Positions 50,171-58,677 of a DNA stretch of 64,000 nucleotides are shown in pieces. Position 1 is the stretch's first letter, and each line of letters begins with the position of its first letter. Source of the stretch: Pseudactinotalea sp. HY158 (lineage in GTDB: Bacteria; Actinomycetota; Actinomycetes; Actinomycetales; Beutenbergiaceae); the NCBI RefSeq assembly GCF_009660225.1, contig NZ_CP045920.1, forward strand, positions 992,001 through 1,056,000, read 5' to 3'. The notes below the pieces were generated by a model. The model saw only the letters and a program-made list of their open reading frames with translations, made no database searches and was not told the DNA's origin. The translations under genes and the position numbers were made by a program.

Positions 50171-50680
50171 ATGCGATGGGACGACCTCTTCGCCGACCTG
50201 GCGGCACAGTTCGATGCGGCCCAGGTGAGCGTGAGCGAGGAGGAGATCGCCGACATGGCGCGGGCGGAGGCGGCCACGACGGCGCTCGCCGACCGGCTGC
50301 GCGCACGGCTGGGCGCCCAGGTGCACCTCCGGCTCCACGGTGCTCACAGCCGGCAGGGGCGCCTCGTGCAGGCGCACGCGGACTGGTTCGTGCTCGCGAG
50401 CGGGCACCGCCGCAGCCTCGTACCCGCCACGGCGATCGCCCTCGCCTGGCCGCTCGCCGGCACCGCCCCGCCGGCGGCGGGCCTCTCACGCCGGCTTCCG
50501 TTCGGGCACGCGCTCCGGGCGCTCGCGGCGGCGGCGCCGTCGGTCCTGGCGGTCTCCACCGCCGGTGAGCACCACGGCCGCATCGTGCGGGTCGGGCGCG
50601 ATCACCTCGACCTGGCCACCCCGGCGGCCGTGCTCTCGATCGGCTGGACGGCGCTGCTCACCCTCGACTCGCGGCCGTGA
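50171..50680 (+). CDS. Conserved hypothetical protein, possibly LSm-like
   Basis: A 169-residue protein. The N-terminus MRWDDLFADLAAQFDAAQ is predicted helical. Residues 45-95 have the beta pattern of small barrel proteins: LGAQVHLRLHG, RQGRLVQAHADWFVLASG, RRSLVPATAIALAWPL. A second hydrophobic beta stretch ends the protein. I recall similar short proteins near excisionase-type regulators in other actinobacteria, but no function. It is divergent from the LysM operon and convergent with the HTH gene. Confidence 0.72.
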   Translation: MRWDDLFADLAAQFDAAQVSVSEEEIADMARAEAATTALADRLRARLGAQVHLRLHGAHSRQGRLVQAHADWFVLASGHRRSLVPATAIALAWPLAGTAPPAAGLSRRLPFGHALRALAAAAPSVLAVSTAGEHHGRIVRVGRDHLDLATPAAVLSIGWTALLTLDSRP

Positions 50681-50699
50681 CCGCTGTGTGTGGCGGGCG

Positions 50700-50912
50700 T
50701 CAGGCGGGGCGGGTGCGCTCGTCGGATTCGGCGTAGCAGCGCTCGATATAGGCCTCGAGCTCGACCCGCTCGATCCGCCACGTGCCCTTGCCGCCGACCT
50801 GGATCCCGCGCAACTCCCCGCTCCGCACGAGCGCACGCACGGTCGCCATCGAGACCTGCAGGATCTCGGTGACGTCCGCGAGGGTGAGGAAGCGCGGCTC
50901 CATGGACTCCAT
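50700..50912 (-). CDS. Small helix-turn-helix (excisionase/BldC-like) protein
   Basis: A 70-residue MerR-like DNA-binding domain. The motif FLTLADVTEILQVSMATVRALVRSGELRGIQVGGKGTWRIERVELEAYI covers nearly the whole protein and matches the excisionase/BldC HTH fold: two helices, a hairpin wing and a closing helix. The ATG at 50912 was chosen with AGGA upstream; another ATG three codons in is possible. It is divergent from the SAF and ATPase genes and may regulate them or its other neighbours. Its targets are unknown. Confidence 0.85.
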   Translation of the reverse strand: MESMEPRFLTLADVTEILQVSMATVRALVRSGELRGIQVGGKGTWRIERVELEAYIERCYAESDERTRPA

Positions 50913-51073
50913 CGTCCTAGTCTCGCACCGATGCCGACGCCTGTGGAGACCGCGCGAACGCGCCTGTGGAAAACAACGCAAACCTCCACGCGGACCGGCC
51001 CGCTTTGGCAGGATGGACGGCGAAGAGCTCCGTGTCAGTGTCGCACGAAGGAAGGGCTCTGCGGGAGGGAAGC

Positions 51074-51694
51074 ATGTCGTCGCTGAAGATCCGGCGTCCG
51101 CACTGGCGCGATCCGCGCCTGGGGGTGGGGGTCGTCCTCGTCGCGGTCGCCGTCGCCCTCGGAGCGTGGACCTTCGCCCAGGCCGACCGCACGGAACCGG
51201 TCTACCAGGCGAGCCGGGTCCTCACGCCCGGCGAGCCGCTCGACTCCTCGACCCTCACCCTGACGCGGGCGCGCCTCACCGGGCTCTCCGAGCACTACCT
51301 CACGCCCGACACTCTCGAGCCCGGATCGGTCGCCACCCGGACGATCGGTGCCCGCGAACTCGTGCCGGCCGGTGCCGCCGGCGATCCGGGAAGTCTCGAC
51401 CTGCGCCCGATGACCGTGACCACGACGGCCGCCTCGCCGCTGTCCGCCGGGTCCGTGGTCGACGTGTGGGTCGCGGCCCCCGATCCCGAGACCCGTGCGT
51501 TCGCCGACCCCGAGCTCCTGGCCCGGGAGCTGACGGTGCGATCGGTCACGGAGGACACGTCCGTCTTCGCGGTCGGCGGCGGGCAGGCGATCGAGGTGCT
51601 CGTGCCCGAGGAACTCGTGGCCGCGCTCCTCGACGCGATCAACTCCGGCGCGGCCGTCTCGGTCGTCCCGCTCCTGGGCTCCGCCCATGGCTGA
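51074..51694 (+). CDS. SAF domain protein, CpaB/RcpC-like
   Basis: A 206-residue protein with one N-terminal membrane helix (about 15-35, LGVGVVLVAVAVALGAWTFA). The SAF domain includes ASRVLTPGEPLDSSTLTLTRARL and the later GARELVPAGAAGDP. CpaB/RcpC proteins with this layout belong to Flp (Tad) pilus systems, where they sit at the outer end of the machine. A GGGAGGG site precedes the ATG. The next gene, a CpaE-like ATPase, overlaps it by eight bases. No other Tad gene is in the window. Confidence 0.82.
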   Translation: MSSLKIRRPHWRDPRLGVGVVLVAVAVALGAWTFAQADRTEPVYQASRVLTPGEPLDSSTLTLTRARLTGLSEHYLTPDTLEPGSVATRTIGARELVPAGAAGDPGSLDLRPMTVTTTAASPLSAGSVVDVWVAAPDPETRAFADPELLARELTVRSVTEDTSVFAVGGGQAIEVLVPEELVAALLDAINSGAAVSVVPLLGSAHG

Positions 51695-53057
51695 GGTGGC
51701 CCTGCTCATCGCGCTGCGCGGCCCGGCCGAGGAGTTCCTCATCGGGGAGATCGCCCCCCGCAGCGATCTCGTGGTCACGCGCCGGTGCATCGATGCCGCC
51801 GAGGTGCTCGCGGCCGGGCTGGCGGGCCTGGGGCGCCTCGCGATCGTCGCCCACGATCTCGGGGTCGACCGGGCGCTCGTGGCCCGGCTCGGGCAGGTGG
51901 GGGTGCGCACGGCCGTCGTGACCGAGCCCGGCCGCGTCCCCGAGGTGGAGGCCATCGGCGCGGTCCCGCTCGTGGGTGCCGGCGCCGACCTGCTCCGCGG
52001 CATCGAGGCCCTCGCCGAGTCGGTCCGTGCAGGCGACCGGTCCGCAGGCGCGGACGTCCCCGGCGCCCCGGACGCCTCGGATGCCCCTGGATTCCGCGCC
52101 TTCGATGCCGCGGGGGCGCCGGATCCGCCAGATTCGCGAGGGTCGCGAGGGCCGGCGGCCGAGGCGGAAGCGTCGGGCCGGATCGTCGCCGTGACCGGCC
52201 CGACCGGGGCGCCGGGCCGGACGACCGTCGCGATCAACCTCGCCGCCGAACTCGTGGTCGACGGTGGCCGGACGGTCCTCGTCGACGCCGACGTCTGGGG
52301 AGCCTCGATCGCCCCGGCGTTCGCCCTGACCGACACGACGGCGGGGCTCGCCGCGGCCGTGCGGGCGGCGTCCCGAGGCACCCTCGACGAGTCGGGCTTC
52401 GAGCGGTTGTGCCTGCCCGTGACCCCCGGGCTGCGGGTCCTGGCCGGTATCGGCAGGGCCGGTCGGTGGCGGGAGGTCGCCGGCCCGGCCCTCGGCGGCG
52501 TGTGGGAGGTGGCGCGCCGCGCCGCACCCATGACGGTGATCGAGGCCCCGGTGCTCGTACCCGAGGACGACACCGACGCGTTCGACCAGCTCGGGGCGGG
52601 GCGAAACGCGGTGGCCGCCTCCGTGTTCGCCGCCGCGGACGCGGTGGTCGTCGTCGGCGCCGCGGAGCCGATCGGGATCGAACGGCTCGTGACCTACCTG
52701 CTCGACCTGCGCGAGAGCCACCCGCAGATCGATCCGATCGTCGTGGTCACCAGGCTGCGGGCGAGCGCGGCCGGGAGCCGGCCGGACGAGTCCGTGCGGG
52801 AGGCACTCGCCCGGTTCGCCGGCGTGCACGATCCGGTCCTCGTCGCCGACGACCGCACCGCCTGCGACCGCGCGCTCCTCAGCGGCGGCGTGCTCGCCGA
52901 GACCGCGCCCCGGTCGCCGGCCAGGCGCGGGCTGCGCGAGCTGGCCCACAGGGTCGGCCCGCCACCCGACCCGCCCGAGCGGACCGGCGGCCGCCGCCGC
53001 GCCCGCCCACGCCGACGCTTCGTGCCCGCGTGGGCGGCCAGAAGGACCGCGGAATGA
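51687..53057 (+). CDS. CpaE/TadZ-like ATPase of the ParA/MinD family
   Basis: A 456-residue protein. The first 115 residues look like a degenerate receiver domain. A Pro/Ala/Asp-rich linker (about 118-155) follows, then a MinD-like ATPase domain. The P-loop reads VTGPTGAPGRTTVAINLAAEL: the usual lysine before Thr-Thr is an arginine. The switch region begins VLVDADVWGASIAP. Such proteins localise Tad pilus machinery at the pole; the altered P-loop may affect ATP hydrolysis. It forms a two-gene unit with the SAF protein. The C-terminal 30 residues are Arg/Pro-rich. Confidence 0.82.
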   Translation: MAEVALLIALRGPAEEFLIGEIAPRSDLVVTRRCIDAAEVLAAGLAGLGRLAIVAHDLGVDRALVARLGQVGVRTAVVTEPGRVPEVEAIGAVPLVGAGADLLRGIEALAESVRAGDRSAGADVPGAPDASDAPGFRAFDAAGAPDPPDSRGSRGPAAEAEASGRIVAVTGPTGAPGRTTVAINLAAELVVDGGRTVLVDADVWGASIAPAFALTDTTAGLAAAVRAASRGTLDESGFERLCLPVTPGLRVLAGIGRAGRWREVAGPALGGVWEVARRAAPMTVIEAPVLVPEDDTDAFDQLGAGRNAVAASVFAAADAVVVVGAAEPIGIERLVTYLLDLRESHPQIDPIVVVTRLRASAAGSRPDESVREALARFAGVHDPVLVADDRTACDRALLSGGVLAETAPRSPARRGLRELAHRVGPPPDPPERTGGRRRARPRRRFVPAWAARRTAE

Positions 53058-53073
53058 TGGGAGACTGACATCC

Positions 53074-53511
53074 ATGCGTGTCTACCTCCCCGCAAGCGTG
53101 GCCGACCTGCAGGCTCCTCGTGGACTGAGCGCCCGCACGGCCTATGCCGCGACCCCGGCGCTGCGCCGACTCCTCCCGGACGAGGACGACGAGGGGCTCG
53201 AGTTCGCCGCGTTCCTCGCCGCGGCCGACGCCTCGATCGACGTGTGCGAACGCAGTCGGGTCGTCGTCTCCGCGGACATCGCCGGCGCGACCGACGGCGA
53301 GCGGGTCGCCGAGGTGTCGGCGCCCGCGGTTCCGTGGGAGCGGGTCGTGAGCATCCACATCGACGACCTGAGCGACCACGACTGCCGCGATCAGCTCATC
53401 GCGGCCCGCGCCGGTGACATGGACGCCCGCGAGCAGCTCGGCGAGGCCGACCTGCTCTGGTACGACGTGAGCGAGCGCGAGGAGATCATCGCCCTGCTGC
53501 GGCACAGCTGA
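53074..53511 (+). CDS. DUF6912 family protein
   Basis: A 145-residue small acidic protein of an actinobacterial family. The N-terminus MRVYLPASVADL and the middle RVVVSADIAGATDGERVAEVSAPAVPW are typical. The end, LGEADLLWYDVSEREEIIALL, is also conserved. No function is known and no membrane segment is present. It starts 17 bases after the ATPase gene on the same strand, so it probably shares its message. A 10-bp tandem repeat follows it. Confidence 0.83.
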   Translation: MRVYLPASVADLQAPRGLSARTAYAATPALRRLLPDEDDEGLEFAAFLAAADASIDVCERSRVVVSADIAGATDGERVAEVSAPAVPWERVVSIHIDDLSDHDCRDQLIAARAGDMDAREQLGEADLLWYDVSEREEIIALLRHS

Positions 53512-53541
53512 GCCGGCCGGAGTCGAGCTGCCCCATGCCCC

Positions 53542-53571
53542 GTCATCCGCTGTCATCCGCTGTCATCCGCT
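53542..53571. repeat. 10-bp tandem repeat GTCATCCGCT, three copies
   Basis: Three perfect copies run without gaps in the convergent spacer between the DUF6912 gene and hisN. Confidence 0.8.
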
Positions 53572-53642
53572 CGGGTGCTCCGTGTGGCGGGAGCGGCCTC
53601 GGCCTCGTGTGCCTGCGGATCGGCGGCCACGGGGCCGACGGC

Positions 53643-54455
53643 TCAGCGGGCTCGGGCCGCGAGCGCACCGAGCGCCTGCTCGTGCAGCAGGCCGTTGGTC
53701 GCCACGGCATTCCCCCCGAACGGGCCCGCCTCCCCGAGGACCGAGGTGAAGCGTCCGCCCGCCTCGGTGACGATCGGGGCGAGCGCAGCCATGTCGTAGA
53801 GCTCGAGCTCGGGCTCGCAGGCGATGTCCACCGCCCCCTCGGCCACGAGCATGTACGACCAGAAGTCGCCGTAGGCACGCGAGCGCCAGCACGCGGCCTC
53901 GAGGTCGAGGAACTCCTCGATGAGGTCGAGCTCCTCCCAGCCCGCGAGTGAGGAATAGGACAGCGACGAGTCCTCGAGGGCGCGGACCCGCGAGACCGTC
54001 AGCCGGCTCGCCTGCGCCAGCGACCGCCCGGCCCAGGCGCCGGCACCCTGGGCGGCCCACCAGCGCCGCTGCAGGGCGGGCGCGCTCACCAGTCCCATGA
54101 CCATCTCGTCGCCGTCCTGGAGGCCGATGAGCGTGGCCCACACCGGCACTCCCCGCACGAAGTTCTTCGTGCCGTCGATCGGGTCGATGATCCATCGGCG
54201 GGAGCCGCCACCGGTCTGTCCGTACTCCTCACCGAGAACGGCGTCCCGGGACCGGGTGCGGGAGAGCTGGGCCCGGATGAGCTCCTCGGCGGCCTTGTCG
54301 GCGTCGCTCACGGGGGTCAGGTCCGGCTTGGTCTCGACCTCGAGGTCCGCCGCCCGGAATCGGCTCATGGTCAGGGCGTCGACCTGGTCGGCGATGACGT
54401 GGGCGAGGCGCAGGTCGTCGTCGTAGCCTGCGGGTGCCGGGGAGGGAGTGATCAT
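53643..54455 (-). CDS. hisN: Histidinol-phosphatase, inositol monophosphatase family
   Basis: A 270-residue magnesium-dependent phosphatase that makes histidinol from histidinol phosphate. Metal ligands are visible in LGEEYG, IDPIDGTKNFVRG and the late ELYDMAALAPIVTEAGG. The sequence is close to the actinobacterial HisN type (Rv3137-like). The ATG at 54455 lies seven bases after a TAGGTT element; a longer frame starting at 54482 is less likely. Other histidine genes are not nearby. Inositol-1-phosphatase activity is the main alternative. Confidence 0.88.
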   Translation of the reverse strand: MITPSPAPAGYDDDLRLAHVIADQVDALTMSRFRAADLEVETKPDLTPVSDADKAAEELIRAQLSRTRSRDAVLGEEYGQTGGGSRRWIIDPIDGTKNFVRGVPVWATLIGLQDGDEMVMGLVSAPALQRRWWAAQGAGAWAGRSLAQASRLTVSRVRALEDSSLSYSSLAGWEELDLIEEFLDLEAACWRSRAYGDFWSYMLVAEGAVDIACEPELELYDMAALAPIVTEAGGRFTSVLGEAGPFGGNAVATNGLLHEQALGALAARAR

Positions 54456-54462
54456 GTCCACG

Positions 54463-54468
54463 AACCTA
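54463..54468 (-). promoter_or_regulatory. -10 element TAGGTT upstream of hisN
   Basis: Minus-strand TAGGTT, seven bases, then the ATG at 54455, consistent with a leaderless message. Confidence 0.4.
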
Positions 54469-54484
54469 TCGGTTCCGGGCACCG

Positions 54485-55486
54485 TCAGCCCTCATCGCCA
54501 CCCTCGCGGGAGACGAGCAGCCGACGCAGCGAGGCGAGTCGTGCCCGGCCCGCCTCACCGTGCGCGTCGGCCCAGTCGACCAGGGCGCACTCCTCGCCCA
54601 GGTGCGTGCAGCCCCGCGGGCAGTCCCGTGCCGCGGCGGCCAGGTCGTCGAAACCGGCGAGCAGCCGATCGGAGTCGACGTGCGCCAGCCCGAACGAGCG
54701 CACCCCCGGGGTGTCGATCACCCAGCCGCCGCCCGGCAGCTCGAGCGCCACGGCGGCCGAGGACGTGTGCCGCCCGCGCCCGGTGGTCTCGTTCACCCCG
54801 CCCGTCGCCCGACCGGCATCGGGGACGAGCGCGTTGACCAGCGTCGACTTGCCCACCCCCGAGTGGCCGACGAGCACAGACATCCGGCCCGCGAGCTCCG
54901 CGCGCAGCGCGTCGAGCCCGTCGATCCGGCCGGGCCGGACCACGGTCGGAACCGCGTTCACGCGCAGGGTCGCGTACAACCCCGCGAACGGCGCCGGATC
55001 GGCGAGGTCGGCCTTCGTCAGGCACAGCAGCGCGTCCATGCCGGCGTCGAACGCGGCCACGAGGCACCGGTCGACCATCCGCGGGCGGGGCTCGGGGTCG
55101 GCCAGGGCCGTGACGACGACGAGCTGGTCGGCGTTGGCGATCATCACCCGCTCCGCGGCGTCCGTGTCGTCGGCGCTGCGCCGCAGCGCGGTCCGCCGCT
55201 CGAGCACGCGGACGACCCGGGCGAGGGTGTCCGGGCGACCCGAGAGGTCACCGACGAGGTCGACGTCGTCGCCGACCACGATCGAGGACCGGCCCAGCTC
55301 GCGGGCCTTCATCGCCCGCACCCGCGTGCCGCCCGCGAGGCGGACGACATAGCGCCCACGGTCGACGACGAGGACCATGCCCGTCACGGCGTCGGCGTGG
55401 CGCGGGCGCTGCTTCGTGCGTGGCCGCGAGCCGCGCCGGTTGGGCCGGATACGGACGTCCTCCTCGGTCCACTGCCGCCGGGTCAT
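54485..55486 (-). CDS. rsgA: Ribosome small-subunit GTPase RsgA
   Basis: A 333-residue circularly permuted GTPase that matures the 30S subunit. An OB-fold (about 36-90) comes first, then the G4 motif LTKADLAD, G1 VGHSGVGKSTLVNAL and G3 DTPGVRSFGL in permuted order. The zinc finger is CPRGCTHLGEECAL. All motifs are intact. The ATG overlaps the aroA stop by one base (TGATG), so rsgA is coupled to aroA, as in mycobacteria. Confidence 0.94.
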   Translation of the reverse strand: MTRRQWTEEDVRIRPNRRGSRPRTKQRPRHADAVTGMVLVVDRGRYVVRLAGGTRVRAMKARELGRSSIVVGDDVDLVGDLSGRPDTLARVVRVLERRTALRRSADDTDAAERVMIANADQLVVVTALADPEPRPRMVDRCLVAAFDAGMDALLCLTKADLADPAPFAGLYATLRVNAVPTVVRPGRIDGLDALRAELAGRMSVLVGHSGVGKSTLVNALVPDAGRATGGVNETTGRGRHTSSAAVALELPGGGWVIDTPGVRSFGLAHVDSDRLLAGFDDLAAAARDCPRGCTHLGEECALVDWADAHGEAGRARLASLRRLLVSREGGDEG

Positions 55487-56823
55487 CAGGCCCCCCGGAG
55501 CATCCCGGTCCACAGGGCGGGGAAGTCCGCGATCGTCTTGCGGGTCGTGGCCACGTCGCGGATGCGCACGTCCGGCACGGCCAGGCCGATGATCGCCGCG
55601 AACGTGGCCATCCGGTGGTCGGCGTAGGTCTCCATGACCGCGCCGCGCAGCCTCGAGCGGCCGCCGTGGATGACGAGCCCGTCGGGCAGTTCCTCCGCCT
55701 CGGCGCCCAGGCGCGTGATCTCGGTGACGAGGGCCGCGAGCCGGTCCGTCTCGTGCCCGCGCAGATGGGCCACGCCGGTGAGACGGGAGGTGCCCTCGGC
55801 GAGCGTGCACAACGCCGCGAGGGTCGGGGTCAGCTCCCCGGCCAGCGACAGATCGGCGACGAGCGGCGCGGGCTCACCGGTTCCGCGCACCGTGAGCGTG
55901 CCGCCCGCGAGCTCCACCTCGGCGCCCATCCGGGTGAGCAGATCCCGCAGGAGGTCGCCCGGCTGGGCGGTCGCGGACGGCCATCCCGGCACGCGAACCG
56001 TGCCGCCGGCCGCCAGCGCGGCCGCGAGGAAGGGCCCCGCGTTCGACAGGTCCGGTTCGATCGCGACCTCCCCGCCGGCGATCGGACCGGGCTCGACCCG
56101 CCAGCGCCCGCGCCGGGAGTCGTCGATCCGCACCCCCCGCGCGCGCATCGCCTCGACCGTCATCGTGATGTGCGGCACGCTCGGCAGCCGCTCGCCGACG
56201 TGGGTCACCGTGATCCCGCGGCCGAAACGGGGCGCGGCCAGCAGCAGCGACGACACGAACTGGGAGGAGCCGGAGGCGTCGACCGCCACGTCGCCGCCGT
56301 CCACCCCGCCGCGCCCATGGACGACGCACGGCAGGTATCCGGGACCGTCCCCGCCCGCCGTGCTCGCGCCGGTGCCGGTCACCTCGACACCGAGGTCGGC
56401 CAGCGCTTGCAGCACCGGGCCCATCGGGCGCACCCGCGCCGCCGGATCGCCGTCGAGGGTGATCGGCCCGTCCGCCAGGGCGGCGATCGGCGGAAGGAAA
56501 CGCATGACCGTGCCCGCGAGCCCGCAGTCGATCGCGGCCGGGCCGCGCAGCGGTCGAGGCTCCACGTGGACGGTGCGGCGGTCGTCGCTCACGCTCACGG
56601 AGGTTCCGAGGGCGCGCAGCGCCGCGATCATCAGGTCCGAATCGCGGGAGTCGAGCGCGCCGGTGATCGTCGTGGGCTCGGAGGCCAGCGCGGCCAGCGG
56701 CAGCGCCCGGTTCATCTGGGACTTCGAGCCGGGGACGACGACGGTCGCGTCGAGGGGCGCGCTCGGCGTGGGCGCGGGCCAGGGATCGGCCGGGAACGAG
56801 GCAGCAGAAGCAGAGGTAGTCAC
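55486..56823 (-). CDS. aroA: 3-Phosphoshikimate 1-carboxyvinyltransferase (EPSP synthase)
   Basis: A 445-residue shikimate-pathway enzyme joining PEP and shikimate-3-phosphate. The N-terminal VVPGSKSQMNRALPLAALA holds the substrate-binding Lys, Ser and Arg. LAGTVMRFLPPIAAL, VDASGSSQFVSSLLLAAP and the C-terminal ETYADHRMATFAAIIGL are present, so it should be active. In the first motif, the position usually occupied by Thr (SKSxTNR) is Met. The GTG start sits six bases after TAGGCT. It is first in the aroA-rsgA unit. Confidence 0.95.
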   Translation of the reverse strand: MTTSASAASFPADPWPAPTPSAPLDATVVVPGSKSQMNRALPLAALASEPTTITGALDSRDSDLMIAALRALGTSVSVSDDRRTVHVEPRPLRGPAAIDCGLAGTVMRFLPPIAALADGPITLDGDPAARVRPMGPVLQALADLGVEVTGTGASTAGGDGPGYLPCVVHGRGGVDGGDVAVDASGSSQFVSSLLLAAPRFGRGITVTHVGERLPSVPHITMTVEAMRARGVRIDDSRRGRWRVEPGPIAGGEVAIEPDLSNAGPFLAAALAAGGTVRVPGWPSATAQPGDLLRDLLTRMGAEVELAGGTLTVRGTGEPAPLVADLSLAGELTPTLAALCTLAEGTSRLTGVAHLRGHETDRLAALVTEITRLGAEAEELPDGLVIHGGRSRLRGAVMETYADHRMATFAAIIGLAVPDVRIRDVATTRKTIADFPALWTGMLRGA

Positions 56824-56829
56824 CCGGCC

Positions 56830-56835
56830 AGCCTA
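56830..56835 (-). promoter_or_regulatory. -10 element TAGGCT, leaderless start of aroA
   Basis: Minus-strand TAGGCT, six bases, then the GTG at 56823. Confidence 0.45.
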
Positions 56836-56881
56836 GCGGCGAGTGCGGAGTCGCCTGCGAGCCCGGCCCGCCCCGCCGCGG

Positions 56882-57391
56882 CTACTCCGCGGACTCGGCC
56901 GCGTGGGCGGCTCGCCGGTCGTCCCGCCAGCTGCCGAAACGCCAGGCGAGCGAGGGTTGACCGGCCCGGTCCTGGGTCGCGTAGAACAGCCCGGCGATGA
57001 GGCCCAGGCGCGTCATGAGCTCGCCCAGGTTCTCCTTCCGGTCGGCCCGGGTGCGCACCGGGTGGTTGACGAGCGCAGGCGGGAGCGCAGTGGCGGCCAG
57101 CACGGCGGCGCTCGTGCGCGGCGCCTTCCCGATCGCCAGGCACACACCGGCGGCGAGCATGATCCCGCCGTGGACCCGGGCGAGCATCCGCAGGTTCGAC
57201 GGGAGCGAGGGCAGCTTGTCGGTGACCTTGTCGGGTACCCGCGCCGAGACCTTCTCGAGCGTGGGCTCGGCGGCCTCCTCGAACCGTCGCAGCCGGGCGA
57301 CGTGCTCGTCGGGATGGCGGAGGGCGTGGGCGGCGTCGCGGATGAAGACGGCGGCGAGCAGCGGGCGGGCGAGCATGCGCAGGGGACTCAT
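56882..57391 (-). CDS. DoxX family membrane protein
   Basis: A 169-residue DoxX-like protein with about four hydrophobic segments (near 5-20, 68-90, 95-112 and 125-145). The start [30 protein letters not shown] and [20 protein letters not shown] are typical of actinobacterial DoxX proteins. Some members work with superoxide or thiol stress systems. This one is divergent from the redox sigma gene, which fits loosely. The ATG at 57391 lacks a strong ribosome binding site. Confidence 0.87.
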   Translation of the reverse strand: MSPLRMLARPLLAAVFIRDAAHALRHPDEHVARLRRFEEAAEPTLEKVSARVPDKVTDKLPSLPSNLRMLARVHGGIMLAAGVCLAIGKAPRTSAAVLAATALPPALVNHPVRTRADRKENLGELMTRLGLIAGLFYATQDRAGQPSLAWRFGSWRDDRRAAHAAESAE

Positions 57392-57451
57392 ACGTCCATT
57401 GCTACCGCAGCGCGGCCTTCGAGGGAAGCGACAATCGCCGCGGGAGTGCAC

Positions 57452-57487
57452 TCTCGGGGCTCTCGGTCCTCTCGGGGCTCTCGGGGC
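57452..57487. repeat. 9-bp tandem repeat TCTCGGGGC, four copies
   Basis: Copies start at 57452, 57461 (two changes), 57470 and 57479. It lies in the divergent region between the DoxX and sigma-factor genes, just upstream of the GGAAT promoter. Confidence 0.8.
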
Positions 57488-57519
57488 GCTCTCGACTCTC
57501 GGGACCGGCAGGGCTCCCG

Positions 57520-57545
57520 GGAATGGCGGCGCACGCCCCGGCGTT
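57520..57545 (+). promoter_or_regulatory. Sigma-R/H-type autoregulatory promoter (GGAAT-N18-GTT)
   Basis: GGAAT at 57520-57524 is separated by exactly 18 bases from GTT at 57543-57545. This matches the established SigR/SigH promoter consensus. It lies upstream of the sigma-factor gene itself, and an in-frame ATG follows at 57555, within about ten bases of the -10 element. Confidence 0.7.
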
Positions 57546-57696
57546 GACTCCGATATGAGCCACCCGAGCACCCTCACCCGTCCGCGCCCCGGTCCGGCGG
57601 CACCGGTTCACCGGCCGGTTCACGGGCCGGTTCGGGAACCGGAACGCGGGCCGGTTCGGGCGCGTCGTCCCCCCTGTGCCGGCGGGGAAAGGAGGC

Positions 57697-57702
57697 TAGG
57701 CT
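57697..57702 (+). promoter_or_regulatory. Second -10 element TAGGCT at the sigma gene
   Basis: TAGGCT stands eight bases before the ATG at 57711 (five before a GTG at 57708). It could give a constitutive, leaderless message for the short form of the sigma factor. Confidence 0.45.
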
Positions 57703-57710
57703 CGCGAGTG

Positions 57711-58325
57711 ATGACTACCGATCCAGCCGTCCCGACGCCCGATCCGGACGAGGAGACGACGGCCGAGCGTGACGCGCGGTTCACCGCCGACGCGATGCCC
57801 TACCTCGACCAACTCTACGGAGCGGCGTTGCGGATGACCCGCAATCCGGCGGATGCCGAGGACCTGGTGCAGGAGGCCTACACGAAGGCGTACGCGGCGT
57901 TCCACCAGTACAAGCCGGGCACGAACCTCAAGGCGTGGCTCTACCGGATCCTCACGAACTCCTTCATCAACAACTACCGCAAGCGGCAGCGGGAGCCGCT
58001 GCAGTCCGATTCGCAGGAGGTCGAGGACTGGCAGATCCACCGGGCCGCCTCCCACACGTCGACGGGACTGCGCTCGGCCGAGACCGAGGCGCTCGACGCC
58101 CTCGGCGACGACGTGATCAAGGATGCGCTGGCGCAGCTGCCCGAGGACTTCCGCCTGGCCGTCTACCTCGCCGACGTCGAGGGATTCGCCTATAAGGAGA
58201 TCGCCGAGATCATGGACACCCCGATCGGCACGGTCATGTCGCGGCTGCACCGGGGACGACGCCAGCTGCGTGGCCTGCTGGCCGACTACGCGCGAGGATT
58301 GGGAATGAAGGTGAGCGCTCGATGA
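57711..58325 (+). CDS. sigH: RNA polymerase sigma factor, SigR/SigH type (thiol-redox stress)
   Basis: A 204-residue ECF-type sigma factor of the SigR/SigH group, which answers disulfide stress. Region 2 reads [33 protein letters not shown] and [22 protein letters not shown]. Region 4 reads [45 protein letters not shown]. It overlaps the rsrA gene by four bases. An in-frame ATG at 57555 would add 52 residues rich in Pro and Arg; in Streptomyces an extended form of SigR is known from an upstream start. The short start matches the conserved domain. Confidence 0.93.
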   Translation: MTTDPAVPTPDPDEETTAERDARFTADAMPYLDQLYGAALRMTRNPADAEDLVQEAYTKAYAAFHQYKPGTNLKAWLYRILTNSFINNYRKRQREPLQSDSQEVEDWQIHRAASHTSTGLRSAETEALDALGDDVIKDALAQLPEDFRLAVYLADVEGFAYKEIAEIMDTPIGTVMSRLHRGRRQLRGLLADYARGLGMKVSAR

Positions 58326-58618
58326 CCGCCGACCCGCAGGCGAGGGAGCCGCGCGAGGACGACTGCCAGTGCGAGGAGGCCCTCGCCCACCTGCAGGAGT
58401 ACATCGACTGTGAGATGAGCGAGGTCGACACGGTACGCCTGCGCGTCCACATCACGACGTGCCTGACCTGCCAGGACGAGGTCGGGGTCGAGCAGTGGCT
58501 GCGGCGGATGCTGCGACGCTCCTGCGTGGAGGAGGCACCCGCGGACCTGCGCGAGCGGGTGCTCACCCAGATCACGGCCGTCCGCGCCGCCGTCGTGCGC
58601 GGGAGCGGCCCCCACTGA
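58322..58618 (+). CDS. rsrA: Mycothiol-system anti-sigma factor RsrA
   Basis: A 98-residue zinc-containing anti-sigma factor that binds its sigma partner in reducing conditions and lets go when its thiols oxidise. The ZAS motif is VHITTCLTC (His43, Cys47, Cys50), with Cys15 and Cys17 upstream supplying the further ligand, and Cys30 between. The start overlaps the sigma stop (ATGA). A hairpin follows 59 bases later. Confidence 0.93.
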   Translation: MTADPQAREPREDDCQCEEALAHLQEYIDCEMSEVDTVRLRVHITTCLTCQDEVGVEQWLRRMLRRSCVEEAPADLRERVLTQITAVRAAVVRGSGPH

Positions 58619-58677
58619 GAACTCCTGAGCGCCGCTGAGAGCCCCTGAGGGCCCCTGAGGGTCCCTGACAACAACGC

